Origin: an uncultured Rickettsiales bacterium
Lineage (GTDB): Bacteria; Pseudomonadota; Alphaproteobacteria; Rickettsiales; Deianiraeaceae
Length of the DNA stretch: 8,129 nucleotides
Direction: 5' to 3'
Assembly: GCA_946544555.1 (NCBI GenBank)
Contig: CAMNMI010000040.1
Coordinates: 1 to 8,129, forward strand
The notes beneath the pieces are model-generated. The model saw only the letters and a program-made list of their open reading frames with translations. It had not been told where the DNA came from and did not search any database. Position numbers and translations under genes: made by a program. How positions within the stretch are numbered: position 1 is the stretch's first letter; each line of letters starts with the position of its first letter. Shown here one piece after another: positions 1-5,637 of this stretch.

Positions 1-950
1 CGTGATACAAACACACAATCTGTGCCAACTTGCTCGCACTGGACAGCATAACCGCCATCTTCTTCGCGGTTTAGAACCACTACACTTGGACTTTCATCCA
101 GTTTTTCCATGAGTTCTTCAATATCAAAATCTTTTTCCAATTCAACATTTACGACCTCGGCGTGACATCTGAATACTGGCACGCGCACGCATGTTGCAAT
201 GATTGGAATTTTCTTGCCAAAGATTTTACATGTCTCGTTGGCGATTTTGTCCTCCTCTTTTGTGAAGCCATCATGTGAGAAGCAATCACATTGTGGAATG
301 CAGTTGAAGGCAATCTGTTTTGGGTAGACCTCGCCAGTCAAGTTGTCTTGTTCTGTGTGTTGGATTGCCGCCTCAAAATAGCCCTTGGTTTGATTGAATA
401 GCTCATCCATGGCCTTTTTTCCTGTGCCGGATACTGACTGCAATGTCGTGACAACAACTCTTTTCAGGCAGTATGCCTCGTCCAGTGGCTTTAATACGAG
501 CGTCAACGGTATTGTTGTGCAGTTTGGTGTGGCAATCAAGTTGCGTTTTGAGTAGTCCTTCAATGCTGGTAAGTTGACTTCCGGGACAATCAGCGGAACA
601 TCCTTGTCAAGGCGATACAACGAGCTCTTGTCAATGCAAACGCAGCCAGCTTTGCTTGCGATTGGAATGTATTTTTCACTTACAGCACTTCCAGCGCAGA
701 AAAATGCGATGTCAACTTCATTTTTTTCAAAGTCAAAATTCTCCAATGCTTGCACCTGAATTTGTTTTTGCAAGGTCATTGATACGTGTTTTCCGCTGGA
801 TGATGTGGATGCCAAAGCAAAGATTTTATCCACAACAAAACCCTCTCCGTCATCACCATTTTTGCCCTCGGAGAAGCACATCTCTCCTATTATACTTAAT
901 ACCTCACGACCGACATTTCCAGTCGCGCCAACCACCGCTATGTTTGCCAT
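1..950 (-). CDS. asd: Aspartate-semialdehyde dehydrogenase, C-terminus cut by window edge
   Basis: Cytosolic enzyme that reduces L-aspartyl-4-phosphate to aspartate semialdehyde with NADPH, the branch point to diaminopimelate/lysine (peptidoglycan) and threonine/methionine. I translated the minus strand from the ATG at 950-948: 316 codons stay open to the edge. Visible landmarks are the N-terminal Rossmann dinucleotide loop GATGNVG (residues 8-14), the catalytic cysteine in TPNCTT (Cys144; the family usually has PNCST), QSVSGTGK (171-178), and RVPVF with the catalytic histidine at 263. Bacterial enzymes run to about 330-370 residues, so only the last few dozen (the usual RKGAALNAVQIAE-like tail) should be missing. 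Two oddities: about a dozen extra residues near 26-38 (acidic and Gly-rich, between the first helix and second strand), and a high cysteine count (about 14). No Shine-Dalgarno sequence is seen; a promoter lies directly upstream. Identity is confident; whether the lysine pathway is complete cannot be judged here. Confidence 0.95.
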   Translation of the reverse strand, partial: MANIAVVGATGNVGREVLSIIGEMCFSEGKNGDDGEGFVVDKIFALASTSSSGKHVSMTLQKQIQVQALENFDFEKNEVDIAFFCAGSAVSEKYIPIASKAGCVCIDKSSLYRLDKDVPLIVPEVNLPALKDYSKRNLIATPNCTTIPLTLVLKPLDEAYCLKRVVVTTLQSVSGTGKKAMDELFNQTKGYFEAAIQHTEQDNLTGEVYPKQIAFNCIPQCDCFSHDGFTKEEDKIANETCKIFGKKIPIIATCVRVPVFRCHAEVVNVELEKDFDIEELMEKLDESPSVVVLNREEDGGYAVQCEQVGTDCVFVS

Positions 951-957
951 ATACTCA

Positions 958-985
958 CTAGTATTTTGAGGTTATTTAATGTCAA
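958..985 (-). promoter_or_regulatory. Promoter of asd, probably leaderless
   Basis: Read on the minus strand, a perfect -35 TTGACA (985-980) is followed after 16 nt by TACTAG (963-958) as -10. The ATG starts at 950, only 7 nt after the -10. Transcription would therefore start at or beside the A of the start codon. No Shine-Dalgarno sequence is present, which agrees with a leaderless message. Confidence 0.5.
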
Positions 986-1014
986 TAAAATTTCATTCAA
1001 ATCAAGTTCTTTCT

Positions 1015-1100
1015 GTTGCGCTGCCCGAGGCCACGCCCTCGCGGTTTGTATTTCGCTTCGCACTTCGTTTGTCGCACAAACGCGCTCCGCTCCGCGCAAC
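1015..1100 (-). repeat. GC-rich dispersed repeat, copy A (86 bp)
   Basis: A sharply GC-rich block in AT-rich surroundings, bounded by the 7-nt inverted termini GTTGCGC (1015-1021) and GCGCAAC (1094-1100). Its reverse complement aligns with copy B at 7985-8065 along its length. Shared blocks in order are GTTGCGCGG, GCGGAGCGCGTTTGT, an AG/GC-rich variable middle, ACAAAC, GCGAGGG, GGCC, CGGGCA and GCAAC. It also holds a perfect internal hairpin, CGTTTGT-cgc-ACAAACG (1066-1082), not fully kept in B. It lies between the divergent asd and tRNA-Gly promoters. There is no coding content and no clear target-site duplication. It resembles palindromic or MITE-like intergenic elements of other alphaproteobacteria, but I cannot assign a named family. 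Strand is given relative to copy B. Confidence 0.8.
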
Positions 1101-1135
1101 GAAAATTAGCGTTTTTCATATATTAATTCAAAAAC

Positions 1136-1165
1136 TTGACAATTATAATTTGTAATCAATTTAAA
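1136..1165 (+). promoter_or_regulatory. Promoter of tRNA-Gly
   Basis: A perfect -35 TTGACA (1136-1141) precedes TTTAAA (1160-1165) by 18 nt, which would start transcription a few bases before the tRNA at 1174. A consensus-like TATAAT also occurs at 1144-1149, but it overlaps the spacer and has no good -35 box upstream (TATTAA at 1121). The first pairing is preferred. The 5' leader would be very short. Confidence 0.45.
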
Positions 1166-1173
1166 GCATGAAC

Positions 1174-1245
1174 GCGGGTGTAGCTCAGTGGTAGAGTACT
1201 TCCTTGCCAAGGAAGCTGTCGTGGGTTCAAATCCCATCACCCGCT
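1174..1245 (+). tRNA. tRNA-Gly, anticodon GCC
   Basis: All four arms fold. The acceptor is GCGGGTG (1174-1180) with CACCCGC (1238-1244), discriminator T1245. The D stem is GCTC (1183-1186) with GAGT (1194-1197). The anticodon stem is CTTCC/GGAAG (1199-1203/1211-1215) around loop TTGCCAA, giving anticodon GCC at 1206-1208 (reads GGC and GGU). The T arm is GTGGG TTCAAAT CCCAT (1221-1237). The variable loop is 5 nt (1216-1220). The 3' CCA is not encoded (CGG follows), so it must be added by CCA-transferase. Confidence 0.97.
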
Positions 1246-1270
1246 CGGTTCGCTCATCAAAAAGTCTACA

Positions 1271-1302
1271 AACAAAAAAGTTGATTGTTTTTTTTTTTTG
1301 TT
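1271..1302 (+). terminator. Possible weak terminator after tRNA-Gly
   Basis: AACAAAAAA (1271-1279) can pair with TTTTTTGTT (1294-1302) across a 14-nt loop, and a run of 12 T occupies 1288-1299. The stem is nearly all A-U, far weaker than a classical intrinsic terminator, although a long T-tract after a tRNA is a plausible release site. It could equally be a low-complexity tract upstream of the next gene. Confidence 0.25.
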
Positions 1303-1316
1303 ATCCTGAACTGTTT

Positions 1317-1322
1317 TATAGT
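1317..1322 (+). promoter_or_regulatory. Possible -10 box of the coiled-coil gene
   Basis: TATAGT lies 7 nt before the ATG at 1330, the spacing expected if transcription began on the start codon. There is no convincing -35 at 16-18 nt (only poly-T), so this is a weak call resting mainly on the -10 match and its position. Confidence 0.2.
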
Positions 1323-1329
1323 TATCATT

Positions 1330-1788
1330 ATGAATATGAATGATTATTTAAAAACTTTATGTAATAAAAAGATACTTCAATTATTAGCTGATAAATTAAT
1401 TACCAACTCAGATATACAAAGAGCTTTTTTAAAAGAAGAGAGTGGAGATGGTGTATATGATGGAAAGATAACAGAAGATAATTTAAAAAAACGCGTTTTT
1501 ACAAGAAAAATGATGAATGATTTTGTAGATAAAATAGCCAATTGGGTTAAAAAGGTACTAGATTATGAAGACAAAATAAAAATACTAACAAATAAGAATA
1601 ACCAATTGCAAATTGACTTGAGCAATCAAATTAACAGATATAAAAAAGATGTGTCAACGCTCGCAAATGATATAGATAAAAATAAACAAAATTCTGCAAA
1701 ACAAATTGAATTCCATAAAAAAGAGATACAAAAATTAAAAAAAGAAAACGCAGAGTTGAAAACAATAATATCCAAAGAACAACAATAG
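1330..1788 (+). CDS. Hypothetical AT-rich coiled-coil protein
   Basis: A 152-residue protein with no family I recognise. The N-terminal third (about 1-38) looks helical and ends in an acidic, Gly-containing stretch (EESGDGVYDG, 36-45). Residues 46-75 are basic and helical with one tryptophan (W72). Residues about 76-150 form a long coiled coil rich in K, N, E, I and L, ending in KKEIQKLKKENAELKTIISKEQQ-type heptads. There is no signal peptide or membrane segment from this start, so it is probably cytoplasmic. I chose the ATG at 1330 because a TATAGT sits 7 nt upstream; ATG 1336 is also possible. A TTG at 1285 would add 15 residues, but they are encoded by the poly-T tract. Base composition is much poorer in G+C than in asd, aspS or the porin, suggesting an orphan or acquired gene. 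A 59-codon ORF starts 9 nt downstream. Confidence 0.7.
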   Translation: MNMNDYLKTLCNKKILQLLADKLITNSDIQRAFLKEESGDGVYDGKITEDNLKKRVFTRKMMNDFVDKIANWVKKVLDYEDKIKILTNKNNQLQIDLSNQINRYKKDVSTLANDIDKNKQNSAKQIEFHKKEIQKLKKENAELKTIISKEQQ

Positions 1789-1797
1789 CGCAAAAAT

Positions 1798-1977
1798 ATG
1801 GCCTACGAATGTCGCGAGATACTTAAGAAAACAAATTATAAACCCCGATTTCATAATCAGGGAAATCAAAATAACTTGCCTATGAAAAACTTGTCAAAAA
1901 AAACCAAAAACAAGAATAGTAAAATTAACAACAATGACAATTATATCTACATTGAAGAAAATCCATATCGCAACTAA
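1798..1977 (+). CDS. Small Lys/Asn-rich ORF (59 aa), unknown
   Basis: From ATG 1798 to TAA 1975-1977 there are 59 open codons, starting MAYECREILKK and ending with IEENPYRN. It is rich in asparagine and lysine with a basic middle (LSKKTKNKNSK, 31-42) and an aromatic/acidic tail (YIYIEENPYR). No signal peptide, membrane segment or known domain is visible. It starts 9 nt after the stop of the coiled-coil gene on the same strand, compatible with one transcript, and ends 37 nt before aspS. There is no Shine-Dalgarno sequence, but other genes here lack one too. In sequence this AT-rich an open frame of this size can arise by chance, so the call is tentative. Confidence 0.4.
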   Translation: MAYECREILKKTNYKPRFHNQGNQNNLPMKNLSKKTKNKNSKINNNDNYIYIEENPYRN

Positions 1978-1979
1978 TA

Positions 1980-2008
1980 TTGACAATTAAAATCCTCTTC
2001 CAATTTCT
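1980..2008 (+). promoter_or_regulatory. Putative promoter of aspS
   Basis: A perfect TTGACA (1980-1985) ends 29 nt before the ATG at 2015, the same spacing as at asd. The -10 position (about 2002-2008, AATTTCT) matches the consensus poorly, so the call rests on the -35 and its placement. Both the aspS and asd spacers carry CCTC at spacer positions 9-12. It would give a leaderless aspS message. Confidence 0.35.
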
Positions 2009-2014
2009 TCCCCG

Positions 2015-3817
2015 ATGAGTAATATTTACAGGACGTGCACATGCGGTGATTTGTCAAACGAGAATATAGGTGAGAGTGTGAAATTGAGTGGTTGGGTTGA
2101 TACGAAGCGCGACCATGGCGGAGTTTTGTTTATTGATTTGAGAGATAACTACGGAAAAATCCAGATTGTTGCTGACGAGGAGCGATGCAAAATCAGCAAC
2201 CTTGATGAGTTGGCAAAAGTTCATAACGAGAGCGTCATCTGCGTTGAGGGAAATGTCGTTGAGCGCAGTGATGAGACAAAAAATCCGAAGATAAAAAACG
2301 GCGATATTGAGGTGCTGATTAGCAAGTTTGAAGTCCTGTCCAACGCCGAAGTTTTGCCGTTCCAAGTCAATGAAGAAGATGGCACAAACGAGGAAGTGCG
2401 GTTGAAATATCGCTTTTTGGAATTGCGCAAGGAGAAGCTCCATAACACAATTATTTTCAGGGCCAAAGTATTTGCATACATACGCCAGCGCATGGCCGAG
2501 GCTGGTTTTTATGAGTATCAGACGCCAATTTTGACTGCCTCTTCACCAGAGGGTGCACGCGACTTTTTGGTGCCAAGTCGTCTTCACAAAGGCCAGTTTT
2601 ACGCACTTCCGCAGGCACCGCAACAGTTCAAGCAGCTTCTGATGATTGCAGGGTTTGACAAGTATTTCCAAATTGCACCGTGTTTTAGGGACGAAGACCC
2701 GCGCGCAGACCGCTCGCCTGGCGAGTTCTATCAGCTTGACATGGAGATGTCTTTTGTGGAGCAGGAGGACATTTTCCAGACAATGGTGCCAGTTGTCAAG
2801 GATATTTTCAACAAATTCAAGGGCGAAAATGATGTAATTTGTGATGAAATACGGCGCATAAAATTCAAGGACGCAATGCTAAAATACGGCAGTGACAAGC
2901 CAGATTTGAGAATTCCTATTGAAAATGTTGACGCAACAGAGCCATTCGTGGGAAGTGATTTCAAGGCCTTTGCGGGAGCTATTGAAAAAGGTTGCGTTGT
3001 GCGCGGAACACCAGTAAATAATATAGGTCAACAGTCGCGTAGCTTTTACGATAGCATGGTTGAGTTTGCAATAAAACAGGGCGCAAAAGGGTTAGGCTAT
3101 ATCATTTTTGAGAACGGCGAAGCTAAAGGTCCGGTGGCAAAGTTTTTGTCAGCAGACAGATTGGAGAAAATCAAGAAATTCTTCAATAATGACGGCAAAA
3201 ATGGAGAGATAAATGCGATATTTTTCTCGTGCGACAAAGAACAAAACGCAAACAAATTTGCAGGTTTAGCTCGTAAAGAACTGGGCTCGCGCCTGAATTT
3301 GATTGACAAAAATAGATACGAACTTTGCTGGATTGTTGACTTCCCATTTTATGAATGGAACGAAGATGAAAAGAAAATTGACTTCTCGCACAACCCATTT
3401 TCAAAGCCAAAATGCGATATCGAGACCCTAAAAAAAGCCAGCAAAGATGAGTTGTTAAGCATTGAGGCCAACCAATACGACCTTGTCTGCAATGGCTACG
3501 AACTGGCCAGCGGAGCTATCAGGAACTCAAACATTGACATGATGTATGAGGCATTCAAAATTGCGGGCTACTCAAAAGAGGACGTTGACAACAAGTTTGG
3601 CGGCATGAGAAAGGCATTCAATTACGGCGCACCACCACACGGAGGCATGGCAATTGGCATTGAGCGACTGATAATGTTATTGCTAAAAACCGACAACATC
3701 CGTGACGTCATAGCATTCCCGTTGAATGGACGAGCCGAGGACTTACTGATGAACGCACCAAGTGAAGTTAGTACACAACAATTGAAGGATTTGGGTATTA
3801 AAGTAGTTGAAGATTGA
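2015..3817 (+). CDS. aspS: Aspartyl-tRNA synthetase, probably non-discriminating
   Basis: Class II synthetase charging tRNA-Asp with aspartate in the cytosol; 600 residues, normal for the bacterial type. Domains in order: N-terminal OB-fold anticodon-binding domain (about 1-105; SGWVDTKRDHGG at 25-36), catalytic core with motif 1 around 148-172, motif 2 FRDEDPRADRSP (224-235), LDMEMSF (241-247), the bacterial GAD insertion (about 300-430), then DFSHNPFSKPK (456-466), NGYELASGAIRN (493-504) and motif 3 HGGMAIGIERLIMLL (542-556, Arg551). Motif 3 reads GIER where bacterial AspRS usually has G-x-DR. His34-Gly35 in the RDHGG loop match the residue associated with non-discriminating enzymes (His31 in Pseudomonas aeruginosa), which also make Asp-tRNA-Asn for GatCAB amidation. 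That specificity is an inference. No Shine-Dalgarno sequence precedes the ATG. The next gene begins 7 nt after the stop and is probably co-transcribed. Confidence 0.98.
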   Translation: MSNIYRTCTCGDLSNENIGESVKLSGWVDTKRDHGGVLFIDLRDNYGKIQIVADEERCKISNLDELAKVHNESVICVEGNVVERSDETKNPKIKNGDIEVLISKFEVLSNAEVLPFQVNEEDGTNEEVRLKYRFLELRKEKLHNTIIFRAKVFAYIRQRMAEAGFYEYQTPILTASSPEGARDFLVPSRLHKGQFYALPQAPQQFKQLLMIAGFDKYFQIAPCFRDEDPRADRSPGEFYQLDMEMSFVEQEDIFQTMVPVVKDIFNKFKGENDVICDEIRRIKFKDAMLKYGSDKPDLRIPIENVDATEPFVGSDFKAFAGAIEKGCVVRGTPVNNIGQQSRSFYDSMVEFAIKQGAKGLGYIIFENGEAKGPVAKFLSADRLEKIKKFFNNDGKNGEINAIFFSCDKEQNANKFAGLARKELGSRLNLIDKNRYELCWIVDFPFYEWNEDEKKIDFSHNPFSKPKCDIETLKKASKDELLSIEANQYDLVCNGYELASGAIRNSNIDMMYEAFKIAGYSKEDVDNKFGGMRKAFNYGAPPHGGMAIGIERLIMLLLKTDNIRDVIAFPLNGRAEDLLMNAPSEVSTQQLKDLGIKVVED

Positions 3818-3824
3818 AATTTCT

Positions 3825-4523
3825 ATGAGAAAAATAAAACTCCTTTTGTTCTTTCTGTTCTGTTTTCAAGTGCACCTTGCAAATGCAGAAGAAATTGCAC
3901 AGAATTGGCAGAACTTCCAGACAAGTCAGCAAAATCAATCAAAATTTGAGTTTTTTGACAGCAAATCGTTTTTTTATCCAATGATACATGGTGGCTTTGG
4001 TTTGGACTTTGGATCAAACAAAAATAGAATTATGCATCTTGGTTTAGGTGGAGATTTAGGTTTTTTCGCTGGCAACAACAATTACATGCCTTTCGTTGGA
4101 TTGATGTATAATTTTGCACGTGTGGCACATTATACAGAAAAATCATGCCATTACAATTCAAGAGGAAGGTACACATGCTCATATTCCAGAAGAAAAGGTT
4201 CCAGTGTTTCATATCACAACATCAGAGTTAGAACCGGTTTGTTAATTCCACTGCTTGCAAGATACGTAATGTTGCAACCGTTCGCATCGGCTGGTTTGTA
4301 TATTCCATTTAAAGGCTCGCATTTGGATACAAAATATAATATAAGAACAAAGCTGTCAACCGCATATGCTTTTGATGTTGGTGTTAATATTGTGGCGACA
4401 TTTATGTCATTTGGAATTTATTACAGGCATTACATTAATATGTATAATTCCGCAAAAGCCAAAAAAAGTAGCTATGGTGTTTTTGGTATTAACGCCAGCT
4501 TTGTGTTCCATACGTTTTGGTAA
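3825..4523 (+). CDS. Small outer-membrane beta-barrel protein, unknown
   Basis: 232 residues. A clear type I signal peptide, MRKIKLLLFFLFCFQVHLANA, is followed by EE (likely cleavage after Ala21), so the protein is exported. After a Q/N/F-rich linker (about 22-48) the rest alternates polar and hydrophobic/aromatic residues in short strand-like stretches (IHGGFGLDFG, HLGLGGDLGFF, YMPFVGLMYNFARV, NIRVRTGLLIPLL, VMLQPFASAGLYIPF, STAYAFDVGVNIV, SFGIYYRHYIN, YGVFGINASFVFHTFW). It ends in an aromatic residue, as the BAM recognition signal of outer-membrane proteins does. The length suits an eight-stranded barrel. A basic loop (about 105-125) holds Cys108 and Cys118, which could form a disulphide on the outside. 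Start ATG 3825 was chosen because it opens the signal peptide; a TTG at 3807 would overlap aspS. It sits 7 nt after aspS. Function could be adhesion, structure or a small pore. Confidence 0.8.
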   Translation: MRKIKLLLFFLFCFQVHLANAEEIAQNWQNFQTSQQNQSKFEFFDSKSFFYPMIHGGFGLDFGSNKNRIMHLGLGGDLGFFAGNNNYMPFVGLMYNFARVAHYTEKSCHYNSRGRYTCSYSRRKGSSVSYHNIRVRTGLLIPLLARYVMLQPFASAGLYIPFKGSHLDTKYNIRTKLSTAYAFDVGVNIVATFMSFGIYYRHYINMYNSAKAKKSSYGVFGINASFVFHTFW

Positions 4524-4528
4524 AAAAC

Positions 4529-4559
4529 TTGATAATTAAAAACATATTTAAACTATAAG
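4529..4559 (+). promoter_or_regulatory. Putative promoter of the glycosyltransferase gene
   Basis: TTGATA (4529-4534) is followed by TATAAG (4554-4559) with a long 19-nt spacer, or by ACTATA (4552-4557) with 17 nt. The -35 box ends 28 nt before ATG 4563, so the message would begin at about the start codon. A second ATG at 4569 is also within reach. The first ten bases after the -35 (ATTAAAAACA) resemble those at aspS (ATTAAAATCC). Confidence 0.4.
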
Positions 4560-4562
4560 TTC

Positions 4563-5561
4563 ATGCACATGAAAATATTAATGTTTTTGGAGAAACATAG
4601 AAAAGTTAAATATTTCAGTTTTACAATTATCTCTTTGATTATTGTTTTTTCATTCTACGTCAGATTTCACAAGGTTTTGCCAGTCAAGCCAATCAAGATG
4701 GAAGAGATAAAAAGTGTTCAGGTTATAAATCTTGACAGGTCAAAAGACAGAAGGGATTTTTATGAAAAATATTTACACGACAGATTTGGCGAGAAGTTTC
4801 TTGGTTTTGACATCAAAGATATAAGATTATCAGCAGTTGATGGAAAGAAAGAACTAATTTTTGAGGACATCCATACCGGAAAAAAGGTGATGTATAAAGA
4901 TGTAGCTGACAAAATTGGCTATTTTGACGAAGGAACGTATCGCGTCTACAATTTGAGAGACAAACTTGAATTGTATTGGAAAATGAATTATAGCCAAAAT
5001 AAAAAATGGCACATTCCTTATCAAGGCAGAATGGGAAATAACACCGAATTATTTAACTATATGGGATGCGAATTCTCGCATGTCAAAGCGTTAAGAAACA
5101 TTGCAAACCAGCCAGATGGAACGTATGGACTTGTCATGGAAGATGATTTTATATTGCATGAAGATTTTGAAAACATTTTTGCAGATGCACTGAAATATGC
5201 GCCAGAAGGTTTTGATATGTTAAAGCTTGCAACAAGCGGATATGTTAGCAATTTTGAAAAGGTCATATCTTATTTCAAATTTGGTTATAACAGCAGATAT
5301 ATTGATCTTGCAATACAAAAATATAGAGGCGGAAAATGTCGTCTTAATGTTGGTGCACATGGTTATCTTGTAAGTGCCAAAGGAGCAAGAAAAATTTTAG
5401 ATTTTTTAAAAAGAAAATTTTCTGCACGTGTTTCTGATTTTGATTTTTTCTATAATTTTCCAGTTAATAATATCATAAAATCATATATCTATACAAAAAA
5501 ATCGCCAATTTTGCTATCTTCAATGGCATTTGTTAATAGTAATATAATTGAGAAACGATAG
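4563..5561 (+). CDS. Membrane-anchored glycosyltransferase family 25 protein
   Basis: 332 residues. GT25 enzymes transfer sugars (often beta-1,4-galactose) from nucleotide sugars, commonly to lipooligosaccharide or LPS; donor and acceptor cannot be read from sequence. Family landmarks are VINLDRSKDR (54-63), AVDG (91-94), GCEFSHVKALR (168-178), the acidic LVMEDDF (190-196; EDD is the probable metal/nucleotide site), GAHGYLVSAKGARKIL (264-279) and SDFDFFY (291-297), which replaces the usual P-[IV]-D segment. The gap between the first two landmarks is longer than usual (residues about 95-165, charged and aromatic), suggesting a family-specific insertion. Residues about 17-35 form one hydrophobic segment after basic KHRKVK, so the protein is probably anchored to the inner membrane; its topology is uncertain. 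It has its own promoter candidate and lies among envelope genes. ATG 4569 is an alternative start. Confidence 0.88.
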   Translation: MHMKILMFLEKHRKVKYFSFTIISLIIVFSFYVRFHKVLPVKPIKMEEIKSVQVINLDRSKDRRDFYEKYLHDRFGEKFLGFDIKDIRLSAVDGKKELIFEDIHTGKKVMYKDVADKIGYFDEGTYRVYNLRDKLELYWKMNYSQNKKWHIPYQGRMGNNTELFNYMGCEFSHVKALRNIANQPDGTYGLVMEDDFILHEDFENIFADALKYAPEGFDMLKLATSGYVSNFEKVISYFKFGYNSRYIDLAIQKYRGGKCRLNVGAHGYLVSAKGARKILDFLKRKFSARVSDFDFFYNFPVNNIIKSYIYTKKSPILLSSMAFVNSNIIEKR

Positions 5562-5566
5562 ATTAT

Positions 5567-5587
5567 GTTGCGCGCGGGCAGCGCAAC
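5567..5587 (+). repeat. Miniature repeat copy C (21 bp)
   Basis: A perfect hairpin: stem GTTGCGC (5567-5573), loop GCGGGCA (5574-5580), stem GCGCAAC (5581-5587). It equals the left 8 nt and right 13 nt of the larger repeat (A reversed, B) joined directly, so it is a copy with the interior missing or a minimal form. It begins 5 nt after the glycosyltransferase stop. No T-tract follows on either strand, so it is not a standard intrinsic terminator, but the RNA hairpin could protect the 3' end or slow polymerase. Confidence 0.7.
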
Positions 5588-5602
5588 ACAAAAAATTTGA
5601 AG

Positions 5603-5631
5603 TTGAAAATAAAAATTTTGAATAAATTCTC
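5603..5631 (+). promoter_or_regulatory. Possible promoter of the secreted-protein/porin operon
   Basis: TTGAAA (5603-5608) ends 29 nt before ATG 5638, matching the spacing at asd and aspS. A good -10 is not obvious: ATTCTC sits at the 17-nt spacing, and AATAAA (5621-5626) pairs better with an overlapping TTGAAG (5597-5602) at 18 nt. Weak individually; supported mainly by the shared spacing. Confidence 0.25.
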
Positions 5632-5637
5632 AAACAG

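Noticed and set aside
656..961. Plus-strand open frame opposite asd
   Set aside because: Lies antisense to the well-supported asd frame and its translation looks like an antisense shadow (His/Pro/Arg-rich, no domain).
1285..1329. TTG start at 1285 adding a hydrophobic N-terminus to the coiled-coil protein
   Set aside because: The extra hydrophobic residues come from the poly-T tract, and a TATAGT box sits 7 nt before the ATG at 1330.
1174..2015. tRNA-Gly as an attachment site for an integrated element
   Set aside because: I looked for a repeat of the tRNA 3' end between 1250 and 2015 and found none; no integrase is visible.
5567..5599. Hairpin C as an intrinsic terminator of the glycosyltransferase gene
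   Set aside because: The stem is strong but is followed by ACAAAAAATTT rather than a T-run on the coding strand; better explained as a repeat copy.
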